The notes below the pieces were generated by a model that was not told where the DNA came from, ran no database searches, and was given only the letters and a program-made list of their open reading frames with translations. The translations under genes and the position numbers were made by a program. Below are positions 45,325 to 54,103 of a stretch of 64,000 nucleotides of DNA, piece after piece (position 1 is the stretch's first letter; each line of letters begins with the position of its first letter). The stretch spans positions 496,001 to 560,000 of the forward strand of contig CAVONI010000002.1 in the NCBI GenBank assembly GCA_963697285.1, read 5' to 3'. This stretch comes from JAEUQQ01 sp963697285. GTDB lineage: Bacteria > Acidobacteriota > Vicinamibacteria > Vicinamibacterales > JAFNAJ01.

Positions 45325-45827
45325 GCGTCCCTCCGCGCCAGCACGATGGCACCGATCATCGCAACCAGCAGGAGCACCGAGGCGACCTCGAATGGCACGA
45401 GGTACTCCACGTAGAGGGCCCGCGCGACGTCGACGACGTTCCCGCGGGCAGACGAGACGACGGTGGCGGGCCCGGCGGGTGTGTCGAAGGCGTAGAAGGC
45501 CACCGCCGCGAACTGCGCGAGCAGGGCGCCCGCCAGAACCAGGGCCCAGCGGTCGCGGCGCTGCGCGTGCACGAGCGCCTCGGCCGGCCGCTTGAGATTG
45601 ACGAGCATCACGACGAACAGGTAGAGCACGACGATGCCGCCGGCGTAGACCAGGATCTGGATGACGGCCAGGAACTCTGCGTGCTGCACCACGTAGAGCG
45701 CCGCCACCGAGACGATGGTGCCGACCAGCCACACCACGCTGTGCACGGCGCTCTTCGCCGTGACGACCAGGACGGCCCCCACGAGAATGAGCGCCGCCAG
45801 CAGATAGAAGGCAATTGCGGTTCCCAT
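45321..45827 (-). CDS. nuoJ: NADH-quinone oxidoreductase subunit J
   Basis: A 168-residue membrane subunit with five helices. The family motif VIQILVYAGGIVVLYLFVVML, with its pi-bulge Tyr-Ala-Gly-Gly, is at about residues 55-75. ATG 45827 overlaps the nuoH stop. No unusual features. Confidence 0.95.
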   Translation of the reverse strand: MGTAIAFYLLAALILVGAVLVVTAKSAVHSVVWLVGTIVSVAALYVVQHAEFLAVIQILVYAGGIVVLYLFVVMLVNLKRPAEALVHAQRRDRWALVLAGALLAQFAAVAFYAFDTPAGPATVVSSARGNVVDVARALYVEYLVPFEVASVLLLVAMIGAIVLARRDA

Positions 45828-46846
45828 CAGACCAGCACCTTCACGACAGCCGACACCACGAGGTTGATCAGGGCGATTGGAATCAGGACCTTCCACCCCA
45901 GGCGCATCAACTGGTCGTAGCGATACCGCGGCCACGTCGCGCGCACCCAGAGGAAGACGACCAGGATGCCGAAGGTCTTCAGCGAGAACCAGATCCACCC
46001 CGGCACCACGCCGAGCCACCACAGCCACGACACGCTCGAGAACGGCGCCAGCCATCCGCCCAGGAACAACGTCGAGGCCACGGCCGAGACCACGATCATG
46101 TTGGTGTACTCGGCGAGGAAGAACAGGGCGAACCGCATCCCGCTGTACTCGGTGTGGAATCCGCCGACGAGTTCCTGTTCGGCTTCCGGCAGGTCGAACG
46201 GCGCCCGGTTCGTCTCGGCCATCGCGCCGATGATGAAGATCACGAACGCCACGGGCTGAACGAACACGAACCAGACCCCGCTGTTCTCCTGCGCGCGCAC
46301 GATCTCGACCATGCTCAACGAGCCCGCCGTGATGATGAGGCTGACCAGCGTCATCGTCACCGCGACCTCGTAGCTGACGATCTGCGCCGAGGCACGCAGG
46401 CTCGACAACAGCGGGTACTTGCTGTTCGACGCCCAGCCTCCGAGGATCAGGCCGTAGAGGCCGATCGATGTCACCGACACGATGTAGAGCAGGCCGACGT
46501 TGATGTCGGTGATGTACATCGACACGCTGGTACCGAAGAACGTCGTCGTCGTCCCGAACGGGATCACCGCGAAGACGATGAGCGCAGGCACCACCACGAG
46601 CACCGGGGCGAGCGAGAACAGGAAGGGGTCGGCGTTGGCCGGCCGGAGGTCTTCCTTGGCGATGAGCTTCACCACGTCGGCGATCGGCTGGAGCAGGCCG
46701 TGCGGCCCCACGCGCATCGGCCCGAGCCGCACCTGCACCCAGGCCTGCACCTTGCGCTCGAGGAGCACGAGGTACGCCACGGCGCTCAGCACGCCCGTGA
46801 TCACGACGAGGATCTTGAACACGGGGATGACGACCATCTCGATCAT
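45827..46846 (-). CDS. nuoH: NADH-quinone oxidoreductase subunit H
   Basis: A 339-residue membrane subunit that lines the quinone chamber. Conserved stretches LLERKVQAWVQVRLGPMRVGPHGLLQPIAD, ETNRAPFDLPEAEQELVGGFHTEYSG and WVRATWPRYRYDQLM-type C terminus are all present, with the acidic E-channel residues. It starts four bases inside the nuoD end. ATG 46846 and ATG 46837 are both possible starts. Confidence 0.96.
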   Translation of the reverse strand: MIEMVVIPVFKILVVITGVLSAVAYLVLLERKVQAWVQVRLGPMRVGPHGLLQPIADVVKLIAKEDLRPANADPFLFSLAPVLVVVPALIVFAVIPFGTTTTFFGTSVSMYITDINVGLLYIVSVTSIGLYGLILGGWASNSKYPLLSSLRASAQIVSYEVAVTMTLVSLIITAGSLSMVEIVRAQENSGVWFVFVQPVAFVIFIIGAMAETNRAPFDLPEAEQELVGGFHTEYSGMRFALFFLAEYTNMIVVSAVASTLFLGGWLAPFSSVSWLWWLGVVPGWIWFSLKTFGILVVFLWVRATWPRYRYDQLMRLGWKVLIPIALINLVVSAVVKVLV

Positions 46847-47973
46847 CGGTCGACCTCCCCGAGCACGATGTCGATGGTGCCGATCAGCGCGACCACGTCA
46901 GCCACCAGGTGTCCTCGCGCGAGGCGCGGCAGGGCCTGCAGGTTGCACAGCGACGGCGGGCGCACCCGCAGGCGATAGGGCGACAGCGACTGGCCGTCGC
47001 TGACGATGAAGTAGCCGAGTTCGCCCTTCGGCGACTCGATCGCGTGATACGTCTCGCCGGCCGGCGGCTTGATCAGGCGCGGCACCTTGCCCATGACCGG
47101 CCCCTCGGGGAGCCCGTCGAGGGCCTGCCGCACGATGCGCAGTGACTGCCGCATCTCGGCGAGGCGCACGGTGTACCGGTCGTAGGTGTCACCGCGCGTC
47201 CCGAGCGGGATCTCGAAGTCGAACTCCTTGTACGCGGCATAGGGCTCGTGCTTCCTGACGTCGCGCATGACGCCCGAGGCACGCAGCGGTGGCCCCGTCA
47301 GGCCGATCGCCACGGCGTCGGCGCCCGAGATCACGCCGACGTCCCTCGTCCGTTCGAGCCAGATCCGGTTGCTCGTCAGCAGCGTCTCGTACTCGTCGAT
47401 CTTCCCCGGCAGCAGGTCGCAGAACGCGCGGACCTTCGGCTCCCAGCCGGTGGGGATGTCCATGGGCATCCCGCCCACCCGCATCGCGTTGTAGGTCAGG
47501 CGGGCACCGCAGTACTCCTCGAACAGGTCGAGGATCAGTTCCCGTTCGCGCAGGCAATACAGGAAGACCGTCACCGCGCCGATGTCCATGGCGTGCGTGC
47601 CGAGCCACACGAGGTGGCTGGCGATCCGCTGCAACTCGGCGAGCAGGGTCCTGATGTAGTGCGCCCGGCGCGGGACCTCGAGACCCATCAGCTTCTCGAC
47701 CGTCTCGACGTAGCCCAGGTTGTTCGACGCGGCCGCCACGTAGTCGAGGCGGTCGGTCAACAACACGATCTGCGTCCAGTCGCGCTGCTCGGTGAGCTTC
47801 TCGACGCCACGGTGCAGGTACCCGATCACGACATCGACGTCGACGACGCGCTCGCCGTCGAGCCTGAGCACCAGCCGCAGCACGCCGTGCGTGCTCGGGT
47901 GCTGGGGCCCCATGTTGATGACGAGTTCGTCGGTGTCGAACGCCGACGTGATCGCCAGGCGGTCGGTGGTCAT
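46843..47973 (-). CDS. nuoD: NADH-quinone oxidoreductase subunit D
   Basis: A 376-residue hydrophilic subunit forming the quinone-binding surface with NuoB. The GPQHPSTHGV motif at the N terminus holds the conserved quinone-site His, and the terminal DIVLGEVDR is diagnostic. The Ni-binding Cys pairs of group-4 hydrogenases are absent, so this is a true complex I subunit. ATG 47973 overlaps nuoC by four bases. Its structural partner nuoB is not in this cluster. Confidence 0.96.
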   Translation of the reverse strand: MTTDRLAITSAFDTDELVINMGPQHPSTHGVLRLVLRLDGERVVDVDVVIGYLHRGVEKLTEQRDWTQIVLLTDRLDYVAAASNNLGYVETVEKLMGLEVPRRAHYIRTLLAELQRIASHLVWLGTHAMDIGAVTVFLYCLRERELILDLFEEYCGARLTYNAMRVGGMPMDIPTGWEPKVRAFCDLLPGKIDEYETLLTSNRIWLERTRDVGVISGADAVAIGLTGPPLRASGVMRDVRKHEPYAAYKEFDFEIPLGTRGDTYDRYTVRLAEMRQSLRIVRQALDGLPEGPVMGKVPRLIKPPAGETYHAIESPKGELGYFIVSDGQSLSPYRLRVRPPSLCNLQALPRLARGHLVADVVALIGTIDIVLGEVDR

Positions 47974-48596
47974 TCGATCTCCACTCCCCGCCTTGCGTCT
48001 GGCATGACGAGCCAGTCCTGCGGAGACTCCAGGACCAGCTCTCCCGGCCCCTCGAGCGGATAGTCCTTGCGCTGCGGATGGCCCTGCCATTCCTCGGGCA
48101 TCAGCAGGCGGCGCAAGTCGGGATGCCCGCTGAAGGTGACACCGTACATGTCGTAGACCTCGCGCTCGAGCCAGTTGGCCGCGGGCCAGACACCCGTCGC
48201 CGTCGGGACGGCCACCTGGTCGGCCACGCGAAGCTTCACGCGCACGCGGTGGTGGAGGGTCGTCGAATAGAGCGTCGTCACGACGTCGAACCGCTGCTCG
48301 CGCGCCGGCCAGTCGACGGCGGTGAGGTCGGCGCAGGCGTCGAACGCGGCGCTCGGCTCGTCGCGCAGCCACGTCAGCACCTCGACCCAGCGGTCGGCCG
48401 TCGTGATCAGCGTCCAGTCGCCCACCCAGTAGCTGGTGTGGATGACGGCGCCCGGCAACGCGGTGTGCAGCGACTCGAGGTAGGCAGGACGGGGAAGATC
48501 GTCTGGCGGAGGTGGATCGGGGGGCCCCGTGGGCGCCGCGACTTTCTTGTCGGCGGCGGGCGCGGGGCGCGCGGCAGCGGGGGTCGGATCAGCCAT
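47970..48596 (-). CDS. nuoC: NADH-quinone oxidoreductase subunit C
   Basis: A 208-residue hydrophilic subunit. The 30-kDa signature is present: ANWLEREVYDMYGVTFSGHPDLRRLLMPEEW with GHPLRKDYPL-like GHPQRKDYPLEG. The N terminus has an Ala/Pro-rich extension (about 1-40) beyond the usual start. ATG 48596 lies only five bases after nuoA stops, leaving no room for nuoB, which normally separates them. An upstream in-frame start at 48632 would overlap nuoA. Confidence 0.95.
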   Translation of the reverse strand: MADPTPAAARPAPAADKKVAAPTGPPDPPPPDDLPRPAYLESLHTALPGAVIHTSYWVGDWTLITTADRWVEVLTWLRDEPSAAFDACADLTAVDWPAREQRFDVVTTLYSTTLHHRVRVKLRVADQVAVPTATGVWPAANWLEREVYDMYGVTFSGHPDLRRLLMPEEWQGHPQRKDYPLEGPGELVLESPQDWLVMPDARRGVEIE

Positions 48597-48601
48597 GACG
48601 A

Positions 48602-48964
48602 TTATGCCCAGTCGAGGGCCCCCGTCCGCCACGCGTAAGCGTAGCCAACGACGAGAATCCCGAGGAAGATGCCCATTTCAATCAATCCGAACACCAGCAG
48701 TTCGTCGAGGATGACCGCCCAGGGGAACAGGAAGACCGTCTCGACGTCGAACACGACGAACAGCATCGCGACCAGGTAGTACCGCACGCTGTAGCGATCG
48801 CGGGCATCGGTCGCGGTCTCGATGCCACACTCGTAGGCCTGCGACTTCACGATGCTCTGCTGCGACGGGTGGATGAGCCATGCGGCGGCAATCATCGCGG
48901 CAGTGACCACCAGGGCCACCACAAGGAACAGCACGACCGGAAGGTATGCGTCGAGTATCGACAT
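48602..48964 (-). CDS. nuoA: NADH-quinone oxidoreductase subunit A
   Basis: A 120-residue three-helix membrane subunit, first gene of the operon. The loop YECGIETATDARDRYSVRYYLVA contains the conserved Cys and Glu that change exposure between active states, and FVVFDVETVFLFPWA follows. A strong sigma-70 promoter lies about 100 bases upstream on the same strand. Confidence 0.96.
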   Translation of the reverse strand: MSILDAYLPVVLFLVVALVVTAAMIAAAWLIHPSQQSIVKSQAYECGIETATDARDRYSVRYYLVAMLFVVFDVETVFLFPWAVILDELLVFGLIEMGIFLGILVVGYAYAWRTGALDWA

Positions 48965-49063
48965 GCGGCTACAACACCACAGGAAAACGTGTGGACGCCG
49001 CGATGGACAGTGAGCGCGCCGCGCACACGGCGGGAAACGCGGACCGCACGGCGCTCACGGCGC

Positions 49064-49092
49064 GTTATAACACTTCGGGTGGCATGCGTCAA
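49064..49092 (-). promoter_or_regulatory. sigma-70 promoter of the nuo operon
   Basis: On the minus strand TTGACG (49087-49092) and TATAAC (49064-49069) are separated by exactly 17 bases. The predicted start near 49057 gives a leader of roughly 93 bases before nuoA. Confidence 0.7.
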
Positions 49093-49212
49093 AGCCGCGC
49101 CGCCTGCACGTGCGGGCGACGACACCGCAGGGCTGTGTCTTCGCCCTTCCGGGCCACGGCGTGACAGCGCTCGCGTCGGCCTTCCAGGCGCCGGCGCGAC
49201 AGCGCGGCGTCC

Positions 49213-49242
49213 TTGACGCTGTCACGAATCGACTCCTATACT
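49213..49242 (+). promoter_or_regulatory. sigma-70 promoter of the VWFA gene pair
   Basis: TTGACG (49213-49218) and TATACT (49237-49242) with an 18-base spacer; predicted start near 49249, thirty bases before the ATG at 49279. Confidence 0.65.
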
Positions 49243-49278
49243 GCGAGAAGTCTGCCCCTTCTACCCCGAGGCATCCAC

Positions 49279-50187
49279 ATGCAGCCGTCGCGCTACCGCG
49301 CGAGCGCCATCGCGTTCGCGTCTGCAGTCGCATTCCTCCCGTCGCTGGCGCCCTCCGTGGCGTCGGCGCAAAGCCGCGAAATCACGGCGTACGTCAGCGC
49401 ACTCGACGCGAAGGGTGTCCCCCTCGACTCGCTCGCCCCGACCGACGTGACGGTCCGTGAAGACGGACTGGCGCGCGAGGTGCTGCGCGTCACGCCGGCG
49501 ACCGACCCGCTCCAGGTCGCCCTGCTCGTCGACAACAGCGCCGCGAGCCAGGACATCATCGCCGACATGCGGCGCGCCTTGCCGGTGTTCCTTGCCGCGC
49601 TCGGAGACGCCAGCGAGGTGTCGCTCATCACGCTCGGCGACCGCCCCACCGTCAGCGTCGCGCCCACGACCTCGCGACCGTCACTGCAACAGGGCGTCAA
49701 CCGGCTGTTCGCACAGCCGGGCGCCGGGGCCTACGTGCTCGACGCCGTCGCCGAGGCTGCCCGTGACTTCGAGAAACGCGACGCCACGCGACCCCTCGTC
49801 GTCGTCGTCGCGACCGAGGGCGTCGAATTCAGCAACCGGCAGGCCGACACCGTCATCGATGCCCTGACGTCTGCGGGCGCGGCGCTCCACGTGCTGCTGA
49901 TCACCCGGGATCCGGCGGCGGCACTCGCCACCGACGAAGGCCGGCAGCGGGCGATACTCTACGATCGCGGCACCACGACGAGCGGCGGCCAGCGCATCGA
50001 CCTCCTCACGAGCCAGGCGCTCGAGCGGACGCTCCAGACCCTCGCCACCGAGCTCTCGAAGCAGTTCAAGGTCGTCTACTCGCGACCCGTGTCGCTGATC
50101 CCGCCCGAAAAGGTCACGATCGGCGCCGCACGCGCCGACATCACCGTCAGGGGCGCCAGCACCCGGACCCCACGAGCACGGCGATGA
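49279..50187 (+). CDS. exported VWFA-domain protein with incomplete MIDAS
   Basis: A 302-residue secreted protein. Signal peptide 1-31 (ending ASAQS). A short N-terminal beta domain (about 35-70) precedes a von Willebrand A fold (about 78-290). The metal-site motif reads DNSAA (Asp85, Ser87), with Ala89 where the third MIDAS residue should be Ser. So adhesion by metal coordination may be weak. The start ATG 49279 fits the promoter spacing. It overlaps the next VWFA gene by four bases. Ligand unknown. Confidence 0.85.
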   Translation: MQPSRYRASAIAFASAVAFLPSLAPSVASAQSREITAYVSALDAKGVPLDSLAPTDVTVREDGLAREVLRVTPATDPLQVALLVDNSAASQDIIADMRRALPVFLAALGDASEVSLITLGDRPTVSVAPTTSRPSLQQGVNRLFAQPGAGAYVLDAVAEAARDFEKRDATRPLVVVVATEGVEFSNRQADTVIDALTSAGAALHVLLITRDPAAALATDEGRQRAILYDRGTTTSGGQRIDLLTSQALERTLQTLATELSKQFKVVYSRPVSLIPPEKVTIGAARADITVRGASTRTPRARR

Positions 50188-51158
50188 GTCATGGCCACCG
50201 GTCCGGCGGCGTGCGCGCGCGCGTGGCCTCGTTCTCGATATTGCGCCAGGGGCTGTTCGTGGCTGGTGCCCTCGTCGGCGCGTCTGCCGTGCCGGGACAT
50301 GCGCAACAGCCGCCCTCGTTTCGCGTCGGCATCGACGTCGTGTCGCTCAACGTGACCGTCACCGACGAGATGCAGCACTACATCACGAATCTCGACCAGC
50401 CCAACTTCATGGTGTTCGAAGACGGCGTGAAGCAGGACGTGACGTTCTTCACCCGGTCGCAGCTTCCCATCGCCCTCGCGCTGCTGCTCGACACCAGCGC
50501 GAGCATGGAGGACAAGATCGCCACCGCCCAGGAAGCGGCTGTGGGGTTCGCGAAGCGCCTGCGCCCGCAGGACGTCGCACAGGTGATCGACTTCGACAGC
50601 CGCGCCACCATCGTCCAGACCTTCACCAACGACGCGGCGGCCCTCGAACGCGCCATTCGCGCGACGGCCGCCGGGGGGTCAACCTCGATGTACAACGCGA
50701 TCTACATCGCGTTGAAGGAGATGAAGAAGGTGAGGGTGTCGTCGACCGACGAGATCCGGCGCCAGGCGATCGTCGTCCTGTCTGACGGCGAGGACACGTC
50801 GAGCCTGCTGCCGTTCGAAGAGGTCCTCGACCTGGCGAAGCGGTCGGAAACGGCAATCTACACGATCGGAATCCGGTCGCGGGATCCCGTCGGCATGCGG
50901 GGATTCAAGGAAGCGGAGTTCGTGCTGCGCCAACTGGCGCAGGAGACCGGCGGCCGCGCGTTCTTCCCGGCGGCCGTCGCGGAGTTGCCCGCCATCTACT
51001 CACTCATCTCTGACGAGCTCTCGAGCCAGTACACGCTGGGGTACACGTCGAAGAACCCGCGTCGCGACGGCGCCTGGCGTCGCGTGGTCGTGCGCACCGA
51101 CCGCCAGAACTCCACGGCCCGCACGAAACAGGGCTATTACGGACCCACGCCGCAGTAG
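50184..51158 (+). CDS. exported acidobacterial-type VWFA-domain protein
   Basis: A 324-residue secreted protein of the VWFA-related acidobacterial domain family. Signal region about 18-41 (ending GHAQQ) follows a short basic leader. An N-terminal beta domain (about 45-92, LNVTVTDEMQHYITNL and FEDGVKQDV) precedes the VWFA domain with full MIDAS DTSAS (Asp103, Ser105, Ser107), Thr in GGSTSMYNAI and LSDGEDTSS. The C terminus (YTLGYTSKNPRRDGAWR) is family-typical. It is coupled by ATGA overlap to the upstream VWFA gene, suggesting a paired function outside the cell. Confidence 0.92.
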   Translation: MSHGHRSGGVRARVASFSILRQGLFVAGALVGASAVPGHAQQPPSFRVGIDVVSLNVTVTDEMQHYITNLDQPNFMVFEDGVKQDVTFFTRSQLPIALALLLDTSASMEDKIATAQEAAVGFAKRLRPQDVAQVIDFDSRATIVQTFTNDAAALERAIRATAAGGSTSMYNAIYIALKEMKKVRVSSTDEIRRQAIVVLSDGEDTSSLLPFEEVLDLAKRSETAIYTIGIRSRDPVGMRGFKEAEFVLRQLAQETGGRAFFPAAVAELPAIYSLISDELSSQYTLGYTSKNPRRDGAWRRVVVRTDRQNSTARTKQGYYGPTPQ

Positions 51159-51239
51159 GGCACGCTGACGGCGCGGGCCCGCCCCGGCATCGCGCCCGAT
51201 CCGCCTGCGTTTCGTCGCGCCGCGATTCCGCAGGCGCGC

Positions 51240-51245
51240 TACACT
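51240..51245 (+). promoter_or_regulatory. possible -10 box for leaderless cobA-hemD transcription
   Basis: TACACT at 51240-51245 ends seven bases before the ATG at 51253. No clear -35 is visible. Confidence 0.3.
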
Positions 51246-51252
51246 ACGCGGC

Positions 51253-52797
51253 ATGTTGTCGTCCACCGTGTTCCTCGTCGGCGCAGGGCCTGGGGATCCG
51301 TCACTCATCACGGTGCGCGGCCTCAGGCTCCTGGCCCGTGCCGATGTCGTCGTTCACGATCACCTCGTCCACCCGCGACTGCTGCGCGCCGCCCGCGCCG
51401 ATGCCGAGTGCATCGACGTCGGCGCCGCCGCGCCCCAGCCGCTCGAACAGGAGGCCATCAACCTCCTGCTTGCCGAGAAGGCCCGCGAGGGCAAGAGCGT
51501 CGTCCGTCTCAAGTGGGGCGACCCGTTCGTCTTCGACTCGGGCGGCAAGGAGGCGCTGTTCCTCCACGAGCAGGGCGTGCGCTTCGAGGTCGTGCCAGGC
51601 ATCACGATGCCCGTCGCCGGGCCGGCGTACGCCGGGATTCCCGTCACCTATCCGGGTGCCGGCGACACGCTCACGTTCGTGCGCGGCCACGAAGACGGCA
51701 GCAACAAGCCTCCCAAGGTCGACTGGGCCGCGGTTGCCAGGCTCGACGGCACCCTCGTCTGCTACGCGGGCCCTCGCCAGGTCGCCGGCATCGTGGACGC
51801 GCTGATCGACAGTGGGCGCTCACCGCGCGAGTCGACTGCGGTGGTCTCGCGCGCCACCGGACCTCGCCAGGACACCCTGGTCGGCACCCTGGCCGACGTG
51901 CAGGCACGACTCCGCGACGTCGTGCAGAAAGACCCCGCCGTGCTCGTCGTCGGCGGTGTGGTCGGCCTCCGCGAACACCTGCGCTGGTTCGACTCGCGCC
52001 CCCTGTTCGGCAAGCGCGTGCTGGTGACGCGGTCACGCGAGCAGGCGGGCGAACTGATGGACCGGCTCGAGGACCTGGGCGCCGAAGCCGTCGAGGCGCC
52101 GTTCATCAGGGTCGCGCCGTTGTCGGACGCGGCCCCGCTCGATGCGGCACTCGACGCTGCCGGCGACTACGACTGGATCGTCTTCACCGGCGCGACGACG
52201 GTCGAGCACGTCATGCGGCGGCTGCAGGCGGGCCCGCGCGACATCCGGAGCCTGAAGGGGCCGAGGCTCTGCGCCATCGGGCTCGTCACCGCTGAACGTC
52301 TCGCACGCTACGGTCTCAGGGTCGACCTCAAGTTCGTCGAGCACGAGGCGTCGGCGATTGCCGACGGCATGAAGAACGGCGGCTCGCTGAACGCGGCGCG
52401 CATCCTGTTCCCCATGGCCGAGGGCGCCCGCGATCTGATCGCCGAGGAACTGAAGCGCGCCGGTGCCGACGTGCACGAAGTGGGGGCCTACCGGCTGATC
52501 CGCGAAACGCGCGCCGACGGCGAAGGGCCTGGCCCCGACATCTACCGGATGCTGCTCGACAAGCAGATCGACGTGGTGATCTTCACCAGCCCGTCGACCG
52601 TGAAGAACTTCACCCACTCACTCGGGCAGGAACAGGCCGCCGACCTGCTCCAGTCGACGGTCGTGGCGTGCGCGGGCCCCGTGACCGCCGAAGTGGCGAT
52701 GGGCATGCAAATCAAGACGACGGTCATGCCGACGGAGTACACGATCCAGGCACTGATCGCCGCGGTCGTCGATCACTTCGCCGGGTCGTCGGCGTAG
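51253..52797 (+). CDS. fused uroporphyrinogen-III C-methyltransferase / uroporphyrinogen-III synthase
   Basis: A 514-residue bifunctional tetrapyrrole enzyme. The N-terminal half (1-245) is a SUMT/CobA methyltransferase: VFLVGAGPGDPSLITVRG, SAM-binding LKWGDPFVFDSGGKE, and VVPGITMPVAGPAYAGIP. The C-terminal half (about 252-510) is a HemD synthase (VLVTRSREQAGELMDRLEDLGAEAVEAP, VIFTSPSTVKNF). The fusion makes uroporphyrinogen III and methylates it toward precorrin-2, for sirohaem or cobalamin. No other haem gene is adjacent. The 3' end overlaps the convergent proline-racemase-family gene by 25 bases. Confidence 0.94.
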   Translation: MLSSTVFLVGAGPGDPSLITVRGLRLLARADVVVHDHLVHPRLLRAARADAECIDVGAAAPQPLEQEAINLLLAEKAREGKSVVRLKWGDPFVFDSGGKEALFLHEQGVRFEVVPGITMPVAGPAYAGIPVTYPGAGDTLTFVRGHEDGSNKPPKVDWAAVARLDGTLVCYAGPRQVAGIVDALIDSGRSPRESTAVVSRATGPRQDTLVGTLADVQARLRDVVQKDPAVLVVGGVVGLREHLRWFDSRPLFGKRVLVTRSREQAGELMDRLEDLGAEAVEAPFIRVAPLSDAAPLDAALDAAGDYDWIVFTGATTVEHVMRRLQAGPRDIRSLKGPRLCAIGLVTAERLARYGLRVDLKFVEHEASAIADGMKNGGSLNAARILFPMAEGARDLIAEELKRAGADVHEVGAYRLIRETRADGEGPGPDIYRMLLDKQIDVVIFTSPSTVKNFTHSLGQEQAADLLQSTVVACAGPVTAEVAMGMQIKTTVMPTEYTIQALIAAVVDHFAGSSA

Positions 52798-53798
52798 AAC
52801 ACGTGGTCGCCGGTGATCGCGGCCTCGCCCGAGATGGCAGGCACGATCGCCGGCCTGCCCTCCTGGGTACAGCGTCGCGCGACCGTCGCGCGCAAGCGTG
52901 AACCACCCGGCCCTTCGATCGTGACGGCCCGGCTCGCGTCCAGCGCGCCCATCGCGTCGAGCAGCGCGCACAGCGCGCCCGTCGCTCCACCGGATGGTCC
53001 ACGGTCGAGGCCGGTTCCCTCGTGCACGGCCCCGCACCTCACGTCTGCATCGTCGCCACGCGGCGGCCCCACGAACACCACGGCGTCGAGGGCCACGCCG
53101 GAACTGCGGGCCAGCGACGTGGCCTCGTAGCCCTCTGCGAGGAGGCGCGCCGCGCGCACCAGATCGGCCTCGGCCGCGAGGTCGAGGGCGACGCCGGCCG
53201 CCTCGCTATCCACGACGAGATGACGCCCCGTGAAGTCGACGACGTCGGCACGGACGATGCGAGGCCCCGTTACGAGCGGCAAGGCCGACTCGACCACCGA
53301 CGCCGAGGGACCCCGGTAGGTCACGGCGAGCACTTTCTGCGCGGGCGGCGGCGCGAGGGTCCACTCGACCTCGAGGATGCCGGCCAGCGTCTCGATCCGC
53401 CCGCACTGGGCGCTCGGCGGTCCCATGTCGCCGGCGCGACTGGCGCCAGCACCCGCGTCAACCAGGGTGATCAGTCCGCGCTCGATGGCAATCGTGAGCA
53501 CGGCAATCAGGCCGTGGCCGCAGATCGGCACCCAGCCATCGCCATCCATGAAGACAACGCCTGCATGGGCCTGCGGGCCAGGCTCGACGAGCAGTGCGCC
53601 CACCATGGCGCGATGCCCGCGGGGTTCGTGCATGATGAGGCGACGCAGGGCGTCGGCGTCGCGCTCGAGCGACCGCACACGGGCAGCGAACGACACGCCG
53701 CGCGGTGCGGGCGCGCCCGCCACGACGAGGCGCAGGGGCGCGCCCGCCACGTGCGCATCGACGGTGACGACACGGGAGGGCGTTGTCGCGCGTGCCAT
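52773..53798 (-). CDS. proline racemase-family enzyme with Cys/Ser active-site pair
   Basis: A 341-residue member of the proline racemase / hydroxyproline epimerase / trans-3-hydroxyproline dehydratase family. The first active-site Cys93 is kept (VPICGHGLIA). At the second position, normally Cys in DRxPCGTG, the motif is DRGPSGGATG with Ser269. Racemases and epimerases need two Cys; dehydratases carry Thr at the second site. Ser therefore argues against racemisation and toward a dehydratase-like role, though this is inferred. ATG 53798. It overlaps the convergent CobA-HemD gene by 25 bases. No proline catabolic gene is next to it. Confidence 0.85.
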   Translation of the reverse strand: MARATTPSRVVTVDAHVAGAPLRLVVAGAPAPRGVSFAARVRSLERDADALRRLIMHEPRGHRAMVGALLVEPGPQAHAGVVFMDGDGWVPICGHGLIAVLTIAIERGLITLVDAGAGASRAGDMGPPSAQCGRIETLAGILEVEWTLAPPPAQKVLAVTYRGPSASVVESALPLVTGPRIVRADVVDFTGRHLVVDSEAAGVALDLAAEADLVRAARLLAEGYEATSLARSSGVALDAVVFVGPPRGDDADVRCGAVHEGTGLDRGPSGGATGALCALLDAMGALDASRAVTIEGPGGSRLRATVARRCTQEGRPAIVPAISGEAAITGDHVFYADDPAK

Positions 53799-54103
53799 GT
53801 CAGGATCTCGGCTCGATCGGTGGCGACGTCATGCGGCGAGTCGGCTTTCGGTGGTCACCCGAACTGGTCGAGTGGCGCGGCGATGACCCTCCGGAGTTCA
53901 CTCTCTCGATTCAAGGAGAGAGGAACTACCCCTTCCACAAGGAAGTGAGCGACGTCGGTTCGAGGGCCTGGCAGCGCGCGATGCGCTCGTGTCCGAACGA
54001 TGCCGCAGGCGAGGAGTCGCGGTGGCGGTGACGATGGGGGGCGGCTACGCGCACGATGTCGACGACATCGTGCGCATCCGCGCACAGACAATCCGCGAAG
54101 CCG
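53799..54103. other. intergenic region with a perfect hairpin
   Basis: No supported gene; a short plus-strand frame (53783-54031) lacks family features and a ribosome site. It contains the perfect inverted repeat at 54051-54073 listed separately. Confidence 0.5.
54051..54073 (-). terminator. perfect 10-bp stem hairpin downstream of the coiled-coil gene
   Basis: Arms GCACGATGTC and GACATCGTGC flank a three-base loop, 31 bases beyond the minus-strand stop at 54104. No T run follows, so it may be a terminator without a U-tract, a mRNA-end stabiliser or a protein site. Confidence 0.4.

Noticed and set aside
46843..47973. Group-4 hydrogenase large subunit instead of nuoD
   Set aside because: The Ni-binding CxxC pairs are missing and the end DIVLGEVDR is that of NuoD.
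53783..54031. Short plus-strand frame of 82 codons
   Set aside because: No ribosome site, no family features and overlap with the start of the racemase-family gene.
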